From NCBI GenBank assembly GCA_007693335.1, contig REDU01000137.1, forward strand, positions 1 through 47,928: a stretch of DNA of 47,928 nt, read 5' to 3'. The notes below the pieces were generated by a model. That model made no database searches, was not told where the DNA came from, and saw only the letters and a program-made list of their open reading frames with translations. Every line of letters starts with the position of its first letter. Positions within the stretch are counted from its first letter, which is position 1. This stretch comes from Ilumatobacter sp. GTDB taxonomy: Bacteria; Actinomycetota; Acidimicrobiia; Acidimicrobiales; Ilumatobacteraceae. Position numbers and translations under genes: made by a program. Shown here piece after piece: positions 41,410-47,928 of the stretch.

Positions 41410-42060
41410 ACCGACGTCGATGCTCCCGCTCCCACCCGCCTCGTCCTGGTGCGTCACGGCGAGTCGCAGGTGACCGTTCGGCGGGTGGTCGGTGGCCTGC
41501 GGACCTGCACGGGGCTGTCGGAACTGGGGGTGCAGCAGGCCGAACTGCTGGCGGCGCGTCTCGCCGCCACCGGCGAGCTGGCGGTCGAGGCGCTCTACTC
41601 GAGCAGCTACCCGAGGGCCGTCGAGACCGCTGAGCGGCTGGCTCCGGTGTTCGGGACGGCGGTGCGCGTGGAAGCCGGCTTCGGCGAGCACGACCCGGGC
41701 CCGGAGTGCGACGGGCTGTCGTTCAGCGATTTCGTCGAGCGCCACGGCATGCCGGACTGGGAAGGTGATCCGCACGGCGTGACGTTCCCCGGCGGCGAGA
41801 CCCTGGCTGCGTTCCACCATCGCGTGGGCGTCACCCTCCGTGAGCTGCTCGACCGGCACCGGGCCGAGACCGTGATGGTGGTGTGCCACGGTGGTGTGAT
41901 CGACTTCATGATGCGCTTCGCTCTCCGTACGCCGCCCACGGGTGTGTTCGAGCTGCACACCACGAACGCCTCGCTCACCGAGTTGGTGGAGGTCACGCCC
42001 GGCCGATGGCGGTTGGTGCGGTACAACGATTCGTCGCACCTCGCAGGACTCGGCGCGTGA
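41407..42060 (+). CDS. Histidine phosphatase (phosphoglycerate mutase-like)
   Basis: A 217-residue member of the histidine phosphatase superfamily. The phosphohistidine motif is LVRHGES near the N-terminus, and the second catalytic His is in VMVVCHGGVIDFMM. SSYPRAVETAERLA is the usual second Arg-bearing helix. It is more like broad phosphatases than glycolytic mutase; the substrate is unknown. The GTG at 41407 has a -10 seven bases upstream. The stop overlaps the next gene (GTGA), so the pair is co-translated. Confidence 0.88.
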   Translation: MTDVDAPAPTRLVLVRHGESQVTVRRVVGGLRTCTGLSELGVQQAELLAARLAATGELAVEALYSSSYPRAVETAERLAPVFGTAVRVEAGFGEHDPGPECDGLSFSDFVERHGMPDWEGDPHGVTFPGGETLAAFHHRVGVTLRELLDRHRAETVMVVCHGGVIDFMMRFALRTPPTGVFELHTTNASLTELVEVTPGRWRLVRYNDSSHLAGLGA

Positions 42061-43301
42061 TCCGCTGGGTGATCGCCGGGGCCGGATCGGCGGGCATCGT
42101 GCTCGCGTCGCGTCTGGCTGCTCGTCGCGATCACGAGGTCGTGCTGCTCGAGTCCGGTTCGTCCACTCCGGCGTCGACCACGGGGTCGAGCTTCTTCGAC
42201 GTGTTGGCGGAGCCGGGCCGGACCTTCGACGACCTGACGGCGGTGCGGGTGGACGGACAGGCACCCGCCGGCTATCGCCGTGGGCGAGGTCTGGGAGGGT
42301 CGGGTGCCGTGAACGCCATGGTGGCGCTCCGCGGCGGCCCGTTCGACGCGGACCACCGACTCCACACCGAGTTGGCCGATCCGGCCGAACTCGGCGCGGT
42401 CGACCGTGCGCTCCTCGACGCCGCACCCGACGCCACACGCGTGCCGCTCACCCGTCGGCACGGTCGCCGGATCACGGCCGCGGAGTGTTACTCGCTCGAC
42501 GGGGTCGAGGTACGGGGGAACGCCCACGTCGACCGGGTGCTGCTCGACGGCACCCGGGCGGTGGGGGTGCGGCTCGCCGACGGGAGCGAGCTCGCCGCTG
42601 ACCGGGTGGTGGTCAGCGCCGGCGCGATCCACAGCCCGGCGGTGCTCCTGCGCAGCGGGGTCGGTGTGCCCGGCATCGGGATGGGGTTGAAGGATCACCC
42701 CTCGGCGCCGATCACCCTCGCGTTGCGCCCCGAGGCCACGGCCGACCCCTCCTCGTTGGCGGCGGCCACGTTGCTGCAGCGGGGCCCAGTGCAGGTGCTG
42801 CCGCTCAACCACGTCGGCCGGACGGCCACCGGGTACGGCCTGCTGCTGCCGGCACTGATGCGGGTGCGCAGCGAGGGCTCGGTCACGCTCGCGAGCGACG
42901 ACCCGTGGGAGCAGCCGACGGTGTCGTTCCGGATGTTGTCGCACCCCGACGACGTGCACGGCATGGTCGACGCGGTCGAGGTCGCGCTCGAACTGCTGCG
43001 TCATCCGTCGTTCGAGCGGATCCTCCACGCGGTCTACGTGGACGATGCGGGGACCGGGATCGACGTGCTGAACAGTCGCGAACGGATCGCGGAGTGGCTG
43101 CCCGGACACGTGGGTGACTACGTGCACGCCTCGAGCACGTGTCGGATGGGTGTGGTGGTCGACGAGCTGTGCCGCGTGATCGACCACGAGGGGCTGTACG
43201 TGTGCGATGCATCGGTGTTCCCCGACGTCCCGGAGGTGAACACCCACATCCCGACGGTGATGCTGGCCGAGACGATGGCGGCCCGCTGGGCGGTCTCCTA
43301 G
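42057..43301 (+). CDS. GMC-family FAD oxidoreductase (short form)
   Basis: A 414-residue flavoprotein of the glucose-methanol-choline oxidoreductase family. The FAD dinucleotide motif is VIAGAGSAGIVLASRLA at the N-terminus, with GRGLGGSGAVNAMVALRG as the GMC signature and VVSAGAIHSPAVLLRSGVG as the second. The catalytic His is in YVHASSTCRMG, and NTHIPTVMLAE closes the FAD domain. It is about 100 residues shorter than typical GMC enzymes, the shortfall falling in the substrate domain. The substrate is unknown. The GTG start is coupled to the phosphatase gene. It ends tail-to-tail with the wax-ester synthase gene, sharing CTAG. Confidence 0.88.
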   Translation: MIRWVIAGAGSAGIVLASRLAARRDHEVVLLESGSSTPASTTGSSFFDVLAEPGRTFDDLTAVRVDGQAPAGYRRGRGLGGSGAVNAMVALRGGPFDADHRLHTELADPAELGAVDRALLDAAPDATRVPLTRRHGRRITAAECYSLDGVEVRGNAHVDRVLLDGTRAVGVRLADGSELAADRVVVSAGAIHSPAVLLRSGVGVPGIGMGLKDHPSAPITLALRPEATADPSSLAAATLLQRGPVQVLPLNHVGRTATGYGLLLPALMRVRSEGSVTLASDDPWEQPTVSFRMLSHPDDVHGMVDAVEVALELLRHPSFERILHAVYVDDAGTGIDVLNSRERIAEWLPGHVGDYVHASSTCRMGVVVDELCRVIDHEGLYVCDASVFPDVPEVNTHIPTVMLAETMAARWAVS

Positions 43302-44782
43302 ACGAGCGCCAGCAGCTCGTCCATCGACTCCTGCAGCAGCTCGGTGAGCAACCACACGTCGGGCACGAGTTCGCGATCGGCGATGAATCCGAAGTCGAGG
43401 TTGCCGTTGTAGCTCTGCACGGTCATGTTCAGTCCCTGCCCGTCGATCAGTGCCGACACGGGGTAGAAATGCTCGAGCCGGGCACCGGCGGAGTACAGCG
43501 GCTGGGCCGGGCCGGGCACGTTCGAGATGATCAGGTTGAACGGCGGGTTCATCCGATCGGCGATCCGGAGGCGGCTGTACATCCGCATCACCCGGGCCGC
43601 CACGGCCGGCGGGGCGAACGTGGTGAAGTCCTGCAGCGACTCGGCCGGGATCGCCCGGAAGTCGTCCTTGGCCCGGTTCATGCTGGCCTGGATGCGACGG
43701 AGGCGAGCCACCGGATCGGCCTCGTTGGTGGCGAGGTCGGCGAGGAGCGCCGACACCCGGTTCTGGTAGGTGTCGTCCTCGGTCCCCGAGCGCACGCTGA
43801 CCGGCACCATCGCGATGAGGCTCTCGGGCGGCAGGCAGTCGTGGGCGACCAGGTAGCGACGGAGGGCCCCGGCGCAGAGTGCCATCACGACGTCGTTGAA
43901 CGTGCACCCGAACGTGCGACGCACGCTCTTCGCCGAGTCGAGGGGGAGCGAGGTGAACGCGAAGCGACGGTGCGGCGAGATCTGGTGGTTCCACGGGGTG
44001 CGCGGCGCCCTGGTGGGGGGCAGTGCCGGTGCGTGATCGGTGTCGACCCCCGACGTCTCGCGGAGCCGGTGGCGCAGCAGCGAGCCGACGGGCCCGGGCA
44101 TCGGCTGGGCGATCAGGTCGGCCAGCGCGTGGAGACCGCCCGTGTTGGTGCTCTCGGCCAGCTCGCGGAGCGTGCGGACCGACAGCCGGATCATCTTCTC
44201 CGGGCGTTTCACGTACTCGACCATCGTGCGCTGGAGCAGTTCGGCCTCGTTGGGCACGTGCTCGGCCTCCCACTCCACCGGGACCCCCGATGGTCGCAGG
44301 TCGGGGTCGAGGTCGAGGATGGCCGCCAGCATCAGTGCCCCCGATGCCCCGTCGATCGCGGCGTGGTGCACCTTGGTGAGCTGCGCGATGAGGCGGCCTC
44401 CGTCCACCCCCTCGATCACGTACAGCTCCCACAGCGGTCGTCGACGGTCGAGTGCTCGTGCGTGGATGCGCGACACCACCTCGCCGAGCTGCTCGGGTGT
44501 GCCCGGTGAGGGCACAGCGTGGTGGCGGACGTGGAAGTCGATGTCGAAGTCGGGATCGTCGATCCAGTAGGGCAGGTCGAGTCCGAACGGCACCTCGACC
44601 AGGCGGCGACGGAACGGTGCGAGATGGTCGAGACGTTCGAGGATCAGCTGCTTGGTGACCTCGACGCCGGCACCGCCCGGAACACCGGTCGGGTCGAAGA
44701 GGTTCATCGACGACACGTGACCGAAGGTGGCCGAGGTCTCCATGTTCAGGAAGCTGACGTCCATCCCGCTGAGCTGCCGCAT
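43298..44782 (-). CDS. Wax ester synthase / diacylglycerol acyltransferase (WS/DGAT)
   Basis: A 494-residue bifunctional acyltransferase that makes wax esters or triacylglycerol from acyl-CoA. The catalytic motif HHAAIDG is at 139-145. The N-terminus LSGMDVSFLNMETSATFGHV and the C-terminal NPPFNLIISNVPGPAQPLYSAGA and INGQG-like LIDGQGLNMTVQSYNG segments are family hallmarks. The ATG at 44782 has TACCAT six bases upstream; the longer frame to 45481 is a shadow. It is divergent from the MBL-fold gene with a 30-bp gap. Storage-lipid formation is typical of actinobacteria. Confidence 0.93.
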   Translation of the reverse strand: MRQLSGMDVSFLNMETSATFGHVSSMNLFDPTGVPGGAGVEVTKQLILERLDHLAPFRRRLVEVPFGLDLPYWIDDPDFDIDFHVRHHAVPSPGTPEQLGEVVSRIHARALDRRRPLWELYVIEGVDGGRLIAQLTKVHHAAIDGASGALMLAAILDLDPDLRPSGVPVEWEAEHVPNEAELLQRTMVEYVKRPEKMIRLSVRTLRELAESTNTGGLHALADLIAQPMPGPVGSLLRHRLRETSGVDTDHAPALPPTRAPRTPWNHQISPHRRFAFTSLPLDSAKSVRRTFGCTFNDVVMALCAGALRRYLVAHDCLPPESLIAMVPVSVRSGTEDDTYQNRVSALLADLATNEADPVARLRRIQASMNRAKDDFRAIPAESLQDFTTFAPPAVAARVMRMYSRLRIADRMNPPFNLIISNVPGPAQPLYSAGARLEHFYPVSALIDGQGLNMTVQSYNGNLDFGFIADRELVPDVWLLTELLQESMDELLALV

Positions 44783-44788
44783 CGCCCG

Positions 44789-44794
44789 ATGGTA
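44789..44794 (-). promoter_or_regulatory. -10 of the WS/DGAT gene, leaderless-type
   Basis: On the minus strand TACCAT lies six bases before the ATG at 44782. No clear -10 for the divergent MBL gene is visible in the 30-bp gap. Confidence 0.45.
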
Positions 44795-44812
44795 CGTGCT
44801 ACACCAGACCCC

Positions 44813-45760
44813 ATGGACCGTGTCGACGGAACTTCCCTCCACGAGGTGGCCGATGGGTGCCTCGCCTACCTGCAACGCGACGGCGGCTGGGGGTGGAGCA
44901 ACGCCGGTCTCGTGGTGGGCGACGGCACCTCGCTGCTGGTCGACACTCTGTTCGACCTGCGCCTCACGGCAGCGATGCTCGAGTCGTTGGCCGAGCACAC
45001 GAGGTCCGCTCCGATCGCGTCGGTCGTCAACACCCACGCGAACGGCGACCACTGCTACGGCAACCAACTCGTGGCCGACGCCGAGATCATCGCGTCGACC
45101 GCAGCCGCCCGCGAGATGACCGAGGTGCCGCCGTCGATGCTGGCAGCGCTCAACGCCGCCCCCGGCGAGGTGGGTGACCTGTTCCGGCACTTCTTCGGCG
45201 AGTTCGAGTTCGAGGGCATCGAGCCGACGCCGCCCGATCGCACCTTCGACGGACGTCTCGATCTCGACGTCGGTGGCCGTCGGGTCGAGCTGATCGAGGT
45301 GGGTCCCGCGCACACCGAGGGTGACGTGATCGCACACGTGCCCGATGCCGGCGTGGTCTACACCGGCGACATCCTGTTCATCGGTGGAACCCCCATCGTG
45401 TGGGCCGGACCGCTCTCGAACTGGATCGCCGCGTGCGATCTGATGCTCGGGATGGACGTCGACACCGTGGTGCCCGGACATGGCCCCGTCACCGACAAGT
45501 CGGGGGTGTCGGCCGTGCGCGACTACCTCGCGTTCGTGGATGCCGAGGCCACTGAGCGACAGCGGGCCGGCGTCGACGCCTTCGATGCCGCGCGCGACAT
45601 CGCCCGACTCATCGGGGAGTCGGCCGACTTCTCCCGACTCGGTGAGTTCGGCCGGATCGCCGTGAACGTCGAGACGGTGTACCGGTCACTCGACCCCGAT
45701 CACCGTACACCCGATGTGGTCGAGCAGTTCCGACGGATGGCGCGACTCGAGCAGGTGTGA
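44813..45760 (+). CDS. MBL-fold metallohydrolase
   Basis: A 315-residue metallo-beta-lactamase-fold protein. The metal motif is H75-A-N77-G-D79-H80 in VVNTHANGDHCYGN; Asn replaces the usual second His of HxHxDH, a variant seen in other MBL subgroups. Further ligands are in VGPAHTEGD, VVYTGDILF and VVPGHGPV. No signal peptide. The substrate is unknown. The ATG at 44813 is preferred over the longer frame, which overlaps the divergent acyltransferase. The stop overlaps the next start (GTGA), so the two are coupled. Confidence 0.87.
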   Translation: MDRVDGTSLHEVADGCLAYLQRDGGWGWSNAGLVVGDGTSLLVDTLFDLRLTAAMLESLAEHTRSAPIASVVNTHANGDHCYGNQLVADAEIIASTAAAREMTEVPPSMLAALNAAPGEVGDLFRHFFGEFEFEGIEPTPPDRTFDGRLDLDVGGRRVELIEVGPAHTEGDVIAHVPDAGVVYTGDILFIGGTPIVWAGPLSNWIAACDLMLGMDVDTVVPGHGPVTDKSGVSAVRDYLAFVDAEATERQRAGVDAFDAARDIARLIGESADFSRLGEFGRIAVNVETVYRSLDPDHRTPDVVEQFRRMARLEQV

Positions 45761-46884
45761 ACGGGGCGTCGGCGCGTCGCAGCGGACCACCCGACGTGGC
45801 GGTGGTGGGCGACGGCCCGGCGGGTCTCGCCGTGGCCGCGGCGTGCCACGAACTCGGGCTGCGAGCGGTGGTGCACGGCGATGGCGCGCCGTGGCACGCC
45901 ACGTACGCCACCTGGCGCGACGACGTGGACCCGCTGCCCGACTCCGTGTTCGCGTCGCTCACCGATCGTGTCGAGGTGTTCGGTGCTCGTCGGCACTCGA
46001 TCGATCGCATCTACGGGGTGTTCGACAACGCCGCCCTGCGGACGCATCTCGCGACCGGCCTCGAGATCGTGGGTGGACGGGTCGAGCCCGACGAGGTGGA
46101 CGGTGCCGTCGTGATCGACGCCACCGGTGCCTCGGGAGTTCCCACGTCATGGCAGACGGCGTTCGGCATCGTGGTCGCGGACATGCCAGGGTCGCTGGAT
46201 CTGGCCCCCGACACCGTCACGCTCATGGACTGGCGGCCGGCCGATGACGCGATCGAGGGTCCGCCCAGCTTCTGTTACGTCGTGCCGGTGGCCGACGGAT
46301 GGCTGGTCGAGGAGACGGTGCTCGCGGCGCGATCGGCGGTGTCCTCCGATGCGCTCCGAGAGCGGCTGGCGCGGCGCCTCGGCCGAGATGGGCCGTCGCT
46401 GATCGCCGGAGCACGGCGGACCGAGGAGGTCCGCATCCCCATGGGATCCCCACCCGTGCGTTCGAGGGGTCGGGTCGTTCCGTTCGGGGCCGCGGCGGGC
46501 TTCGTCCACCCGGCCACCGGCTACTCGGTGGCAGCGTCACTCCGGGCCGCCCCGCGTGTCGCCCGGGCGATCGCCGCCGGCGCCGACGTGGGCGAGGCGG
46601 TGTGGCCCAGCGACCACCTGCGCTCCCGGGCGCTCCACGACTACGGGCTGGACGCTCTGCTGCGCCTCGACGCCGGCGACGTGGCAGCGTTCTTCGACGC
46701 CTTCTTCGAGCTGCCGGAAGAGCGGTGGGCCGCCTACCTGCGCATCGACACGACCCCGTCCGCAGTGGCCGGGATCATGGCTCGACTGTTCCGGCGAGCG
46801 CCCTGGCGGGTTCGGGCTCGTCTGATGGCGGGGGATCCGCGCCGTCTGTTCGGTCGTGCCGGTGCTTCGTGGTCGAACGGATGA
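45757..46884 (+). CDS. Lycopene cyclase-family FAD protein
   Basis: A 375-residue protein of the plant/cyanobacterial CrtL-type lycopene cyclase family, which forms beta- or epsilon-ionone rings on carotenoids. The FAD motif VAVVGDGPAGLAVAAA is at the N-terminus. SWQTAFGIVV, LMDWR, CYVVPVADGWLVEETVLA, IPMGSPP and RVVPFGAAAGFVHPATGYSVAASL are typical of the family. No phytoene synthase or desaturase genes are in the window, so the substrate could differ. The GTG at 45757 overlaps the MBL stop. The last 110 bp overlap the convergent SURF1 gene. Confidence 0.85.
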   Translation: MNGASARRSGPPDVAVVGDGPAGLAVAAACHELGLRAVVHGDGAPWHATYATWRDDVDPLPDSVFASLTDRVEVFGARRHSIDRIYGVFDNAALRTHLATGLEIVGGRVEPDEVDGAVVIDATGASGVPTSWQTAFGIVVADMPGSLDLAPDTVTLMDWRPADDAIEGPPSFCYVVPVADGWLVEETVLAARSAVSSDALRERLARRLGRDGPSLIAGARRTEEVRIPMGSPPVRSRGRVVPFGAAAGFVHPATGYSVAASLRAAPRVARAIAAGADVGEAVWPSDHLRSRALHDYGLDALLRLDAGDVAAFFDAFFELPEERWAAYLRIDTTPSAVAGIMARLFRRAPWRVRARLMAGDPRRLFGRAGASWSNG

Positions 46885-47584
46885 CGGCCAGGACCCACCC
46901 GAGCGCCACGGCCGCGGCGAAGATGAACCACTGCACGGCGTACGACAGGTGGGGGCCGTCGCTGAGGTCGGGCCTGATCACGGGTTCGGGGAGCCCCACG
47001 GGCTCGGGAGGGCTCGACTCGAGCAGGTCGACGTAGACGGGGATCACCTCGCCCGTCAGCTGTGGGCCGAGCCGTTCGACGTCGATGCGCTGTACCTCGG
47101 CGAGCACGCCGGTGGCGGGATCACTGAGCTGACCGGTCCGTCGTTCCTGGGAGGGTCGGATCACGCCTCGGACGGCCACGTTCCCCGCCGGCGCCTCGGG
47201 TGCGTCGATGCCGAGGGGGACGAACCCGCGGTTCACGATGAGTGTGCGGCCGTCGTCGAGCAGCATCGGTGTCACCACGTTGTCGCCGGCGCGCCCGTTC
47301 TGCGAGCGGTTCACGACCACGAACTGCTCGTCGGGGAGGTAGACGCCGTTGGCCACGACCGTTCGCCACTCGACCTGGCCGGGGTCGATGGCAGCTCCGG
47401 CCGGCAGCAGCTCGGCCAGGTCGCGATGGGGGAGATCGATGCGCGATTCGACCTGATCGTTGAACGTTCGGCGTTCCGACAGGCGATCGAGCTGCCAGAA
47501 CGCGAAGCCGATCATGACGGCGATCCCCGCAACCACCAGCAGGTGGAAGCCGATCCAGAGCGGGCGGAGCAAGAACCCGTACAT
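46775..47584 (-). CDS. SURF1-family cytochrome oxidase assembly protein
   Basis: A 269-residue membrane protein of the SURF1/Shy1 family, which assists insertion of heme a into cytochrome c oxidase. Two membrane helices frame the protein: about 12-30 (IGFHLLVVAGIAVMIGFAFW) and about 216-236 (YAVQWFIFAAAVALGWVLAV, with the family SYAVQWF). Between them GVYLPDEQFVVVNRSQNGRAGDNVVTPM and LIVNRGFVP match the soluble domain. The hydrophilic tail after the second helix overlaps the lycopene cyclase gene antisense. The ATG at 47584 has TACCGT 10 nt upstream. Confidence 0.92.
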   Translation of the reverse strand: MYGFLLRPLWIGFHLLVVAGIAVMIGFAFWQLDRLSERRTFNDQVESRIDLPHRDLAELLPAGAAIDPGQVEWRTVVANGVYLPDEQFVVVNRSQNGRAGDNVVTPMLLDDGRTLIVNRGFVPLGIDAPEAPAGNVAVRGVIRPSQERRTGQLSDPATGVLAEVQRIDVERLGPQLTGEVIPVYVDLLESSPPEPVGLPEPVIRPDLSDGPHLSYAVQWFIFAAAVALGWVLAVIRSTTKHRHDRTDGADPPPSDEPEPARALAGTVEP

Positions 47585-47594
47585 CGCACCGTGA

Positions 47595-47653
47595 ACGGTA
47601 GCGGCGCCCGGCCCGGTCGCGCCGGGTGTCGCGCGTTACGGTCGGCGCCCGTG
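47595..47653. promoter_or_regulatory. Divergent -10 elements of SURF1 and the phosphotransferase gene
   Basis: On the minus strand TACCGT (47595-47600) lies 10 nt before the SURF1 ATG. On the plus strand TACGGT (47637-47642) lies 8 nt before the GTG at 47651. Neither has a Shine-Dalgarno. Confidence 0.45.
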
Positions 47654-47928
47654 GGACCCGACGACGTGACGACCGACTGGCTCTCGACCATCCTCGGCGG
47701 TGAGATCGGCTCGGTCGAGCACGAGCGGATCGGCGACGGACTGGTCGGGATGAATCTCCGTGTCCGGCTGCGAGACGCCGAGCCGGCACTGCCGTCGTCG
47801 GTGGTGATCAAGCTCCCGTCGCCCGATCCCACGAGCCGGGCCACCGGGATCGCCCTCCGGAACTACGAGCGCGAGGTCCGCTTCTATCTCGACATCGCGC
47901 CCACGGTCGACATCCGGGTGCCGCACTG
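47651..47928 (+). CDS. Partial phosphotransferase (APH-like kinase), truncated by window end
   Basis: From GTG 47651 an open frame runs without stop to the window end, giving about 92 residues. The translation includes ILGGEIGSVEHERIGDGLVG, a strand LRDAEPALPSSVVIKLPSP with the likely ATP-binding Lys (VVIK), then NYEREVRFYLDI and VDIRVPH. This pattern of VVIKLP, then YEREVRFY, then a PxxxIRVP segment is typical of the N-lobe of aminoglycoside-phosphotransferase/ecdysteroid-kinase-like proteins, many of which are found in actinobacteria with unknown substrates. The catalytic loop is outside the window. Confidence 0.65.
   Translation, partial: MGPDDVTTDWLSTILGGEIGSVEHERIGDGLVGMNLRVRLRDAEPALPSSVVIKLPSPDPTSRATGIALRNYEREVRFYLDIAPTVDIRVPH

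Noticed and set aside
41607-44432. A 941-codon minus-strand open frame antisense to the phosphatase, GMC and part of the acyltransferase genes
   Set aside because: It crosses several real genes, is extremely Arg/Gly/Pro-rich, and shows no domain motif.

Overview
The window is a gene-dense, high-GC chromosomal segment of an actinobacterium. It carries about 44 protein genes and one tRNA. I see no rRNA, CRISPR array, phage, integrase or transposase. The set mreBCD-mrdA-rodA, tig-clpP-clpX-folC, a TIGR03960/TIGR03936 radical-SAM pair before an RNase E/G gene, PspA, a wax-ester synthase/DGAT and SURF1, together with many GTG starts and apparently leaderless promoters, points to Actinomycetota. 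Class Acidimicrobiia (Ilumatobacter-like) is my best guess, by inference only.

Layout: 33-1102, a GNAT acetyltransferase, tRNA-Pro(UGG) and a small hypothetical gene, all on the minus strand. 1227-5991, protein quality control (trigger factor, ClpP, ClpX) and folate polyglutamylation (FolC). 6369-13013, nucleoside diphosphate kinase, then the rod-shape and elongasome operon mreB-mreC-mreD-mrdA-rodA. 13033-17768, radical SAM protein, its TIGR03936 partner and RNase E/G. 17826-22034, rplU-rpmA-obg-proB, interrupted by an opposite-strand dgt. 22078-25142, PspA, lipid II flippase MurJ and a membrane coiled-coil protein on the minus strand. 25272-27959, a MoxR ATPase, a CoxE-like VWA protein and a small partner. 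27969-29823, an esterase and a luciferase-like flavin oxidoreductase. 29931-41323, purine synthesis in two minus-strand transcription units, purN-guaB and purSL-purQ-purC-purF-purDM, with a Gmad2-like lipoprotein gene between them. 41407-47928, a histidine phosphatase, GMC oxidoreductase, wax-ester synthase/DGAT, MBL-fold hydrolase, lycopene cyclase-like protein, SURF1 and the start of a phosphotransferase gene.

The purine cluster is the most informative part. Its genes are coupled by 1-4 nt stop/start overlaps. Two of its proteins are fusions: a tandem PurS-like domain on PurL, with PurQ left separate, and PurD joined directly to PurM. The promoters of both purine units carry an identical 17-bp sequence, GCTGACATTTCGTCCAA, 27-28 bp upstream of a TANNNT -10 element. 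Measured to the likely start codons the spacing is 41 nt in both. This looks like an operator of an unnamed purine regulator.

Other structure not explained by genes: three copies of a roughly 55-62 bp palindromic repeat (CCGAACTGTCTGT...ACAGACAGTTCGG), each within 7 nt of a minus-strand stop codon; 14 genes with a TANNNT hexamer 4-10 bp before the start codon; a dgt/obg divergent promoter in which the two -10 hexamers overlap by two bases; a 16-bp near-perfect dyad in front of the MoxR gene; and several short tandem repeats between genes. Most genes are ordinary housekeeping genes. Novelty lies mainly in the fusions, the repeats and the promoter architecture.
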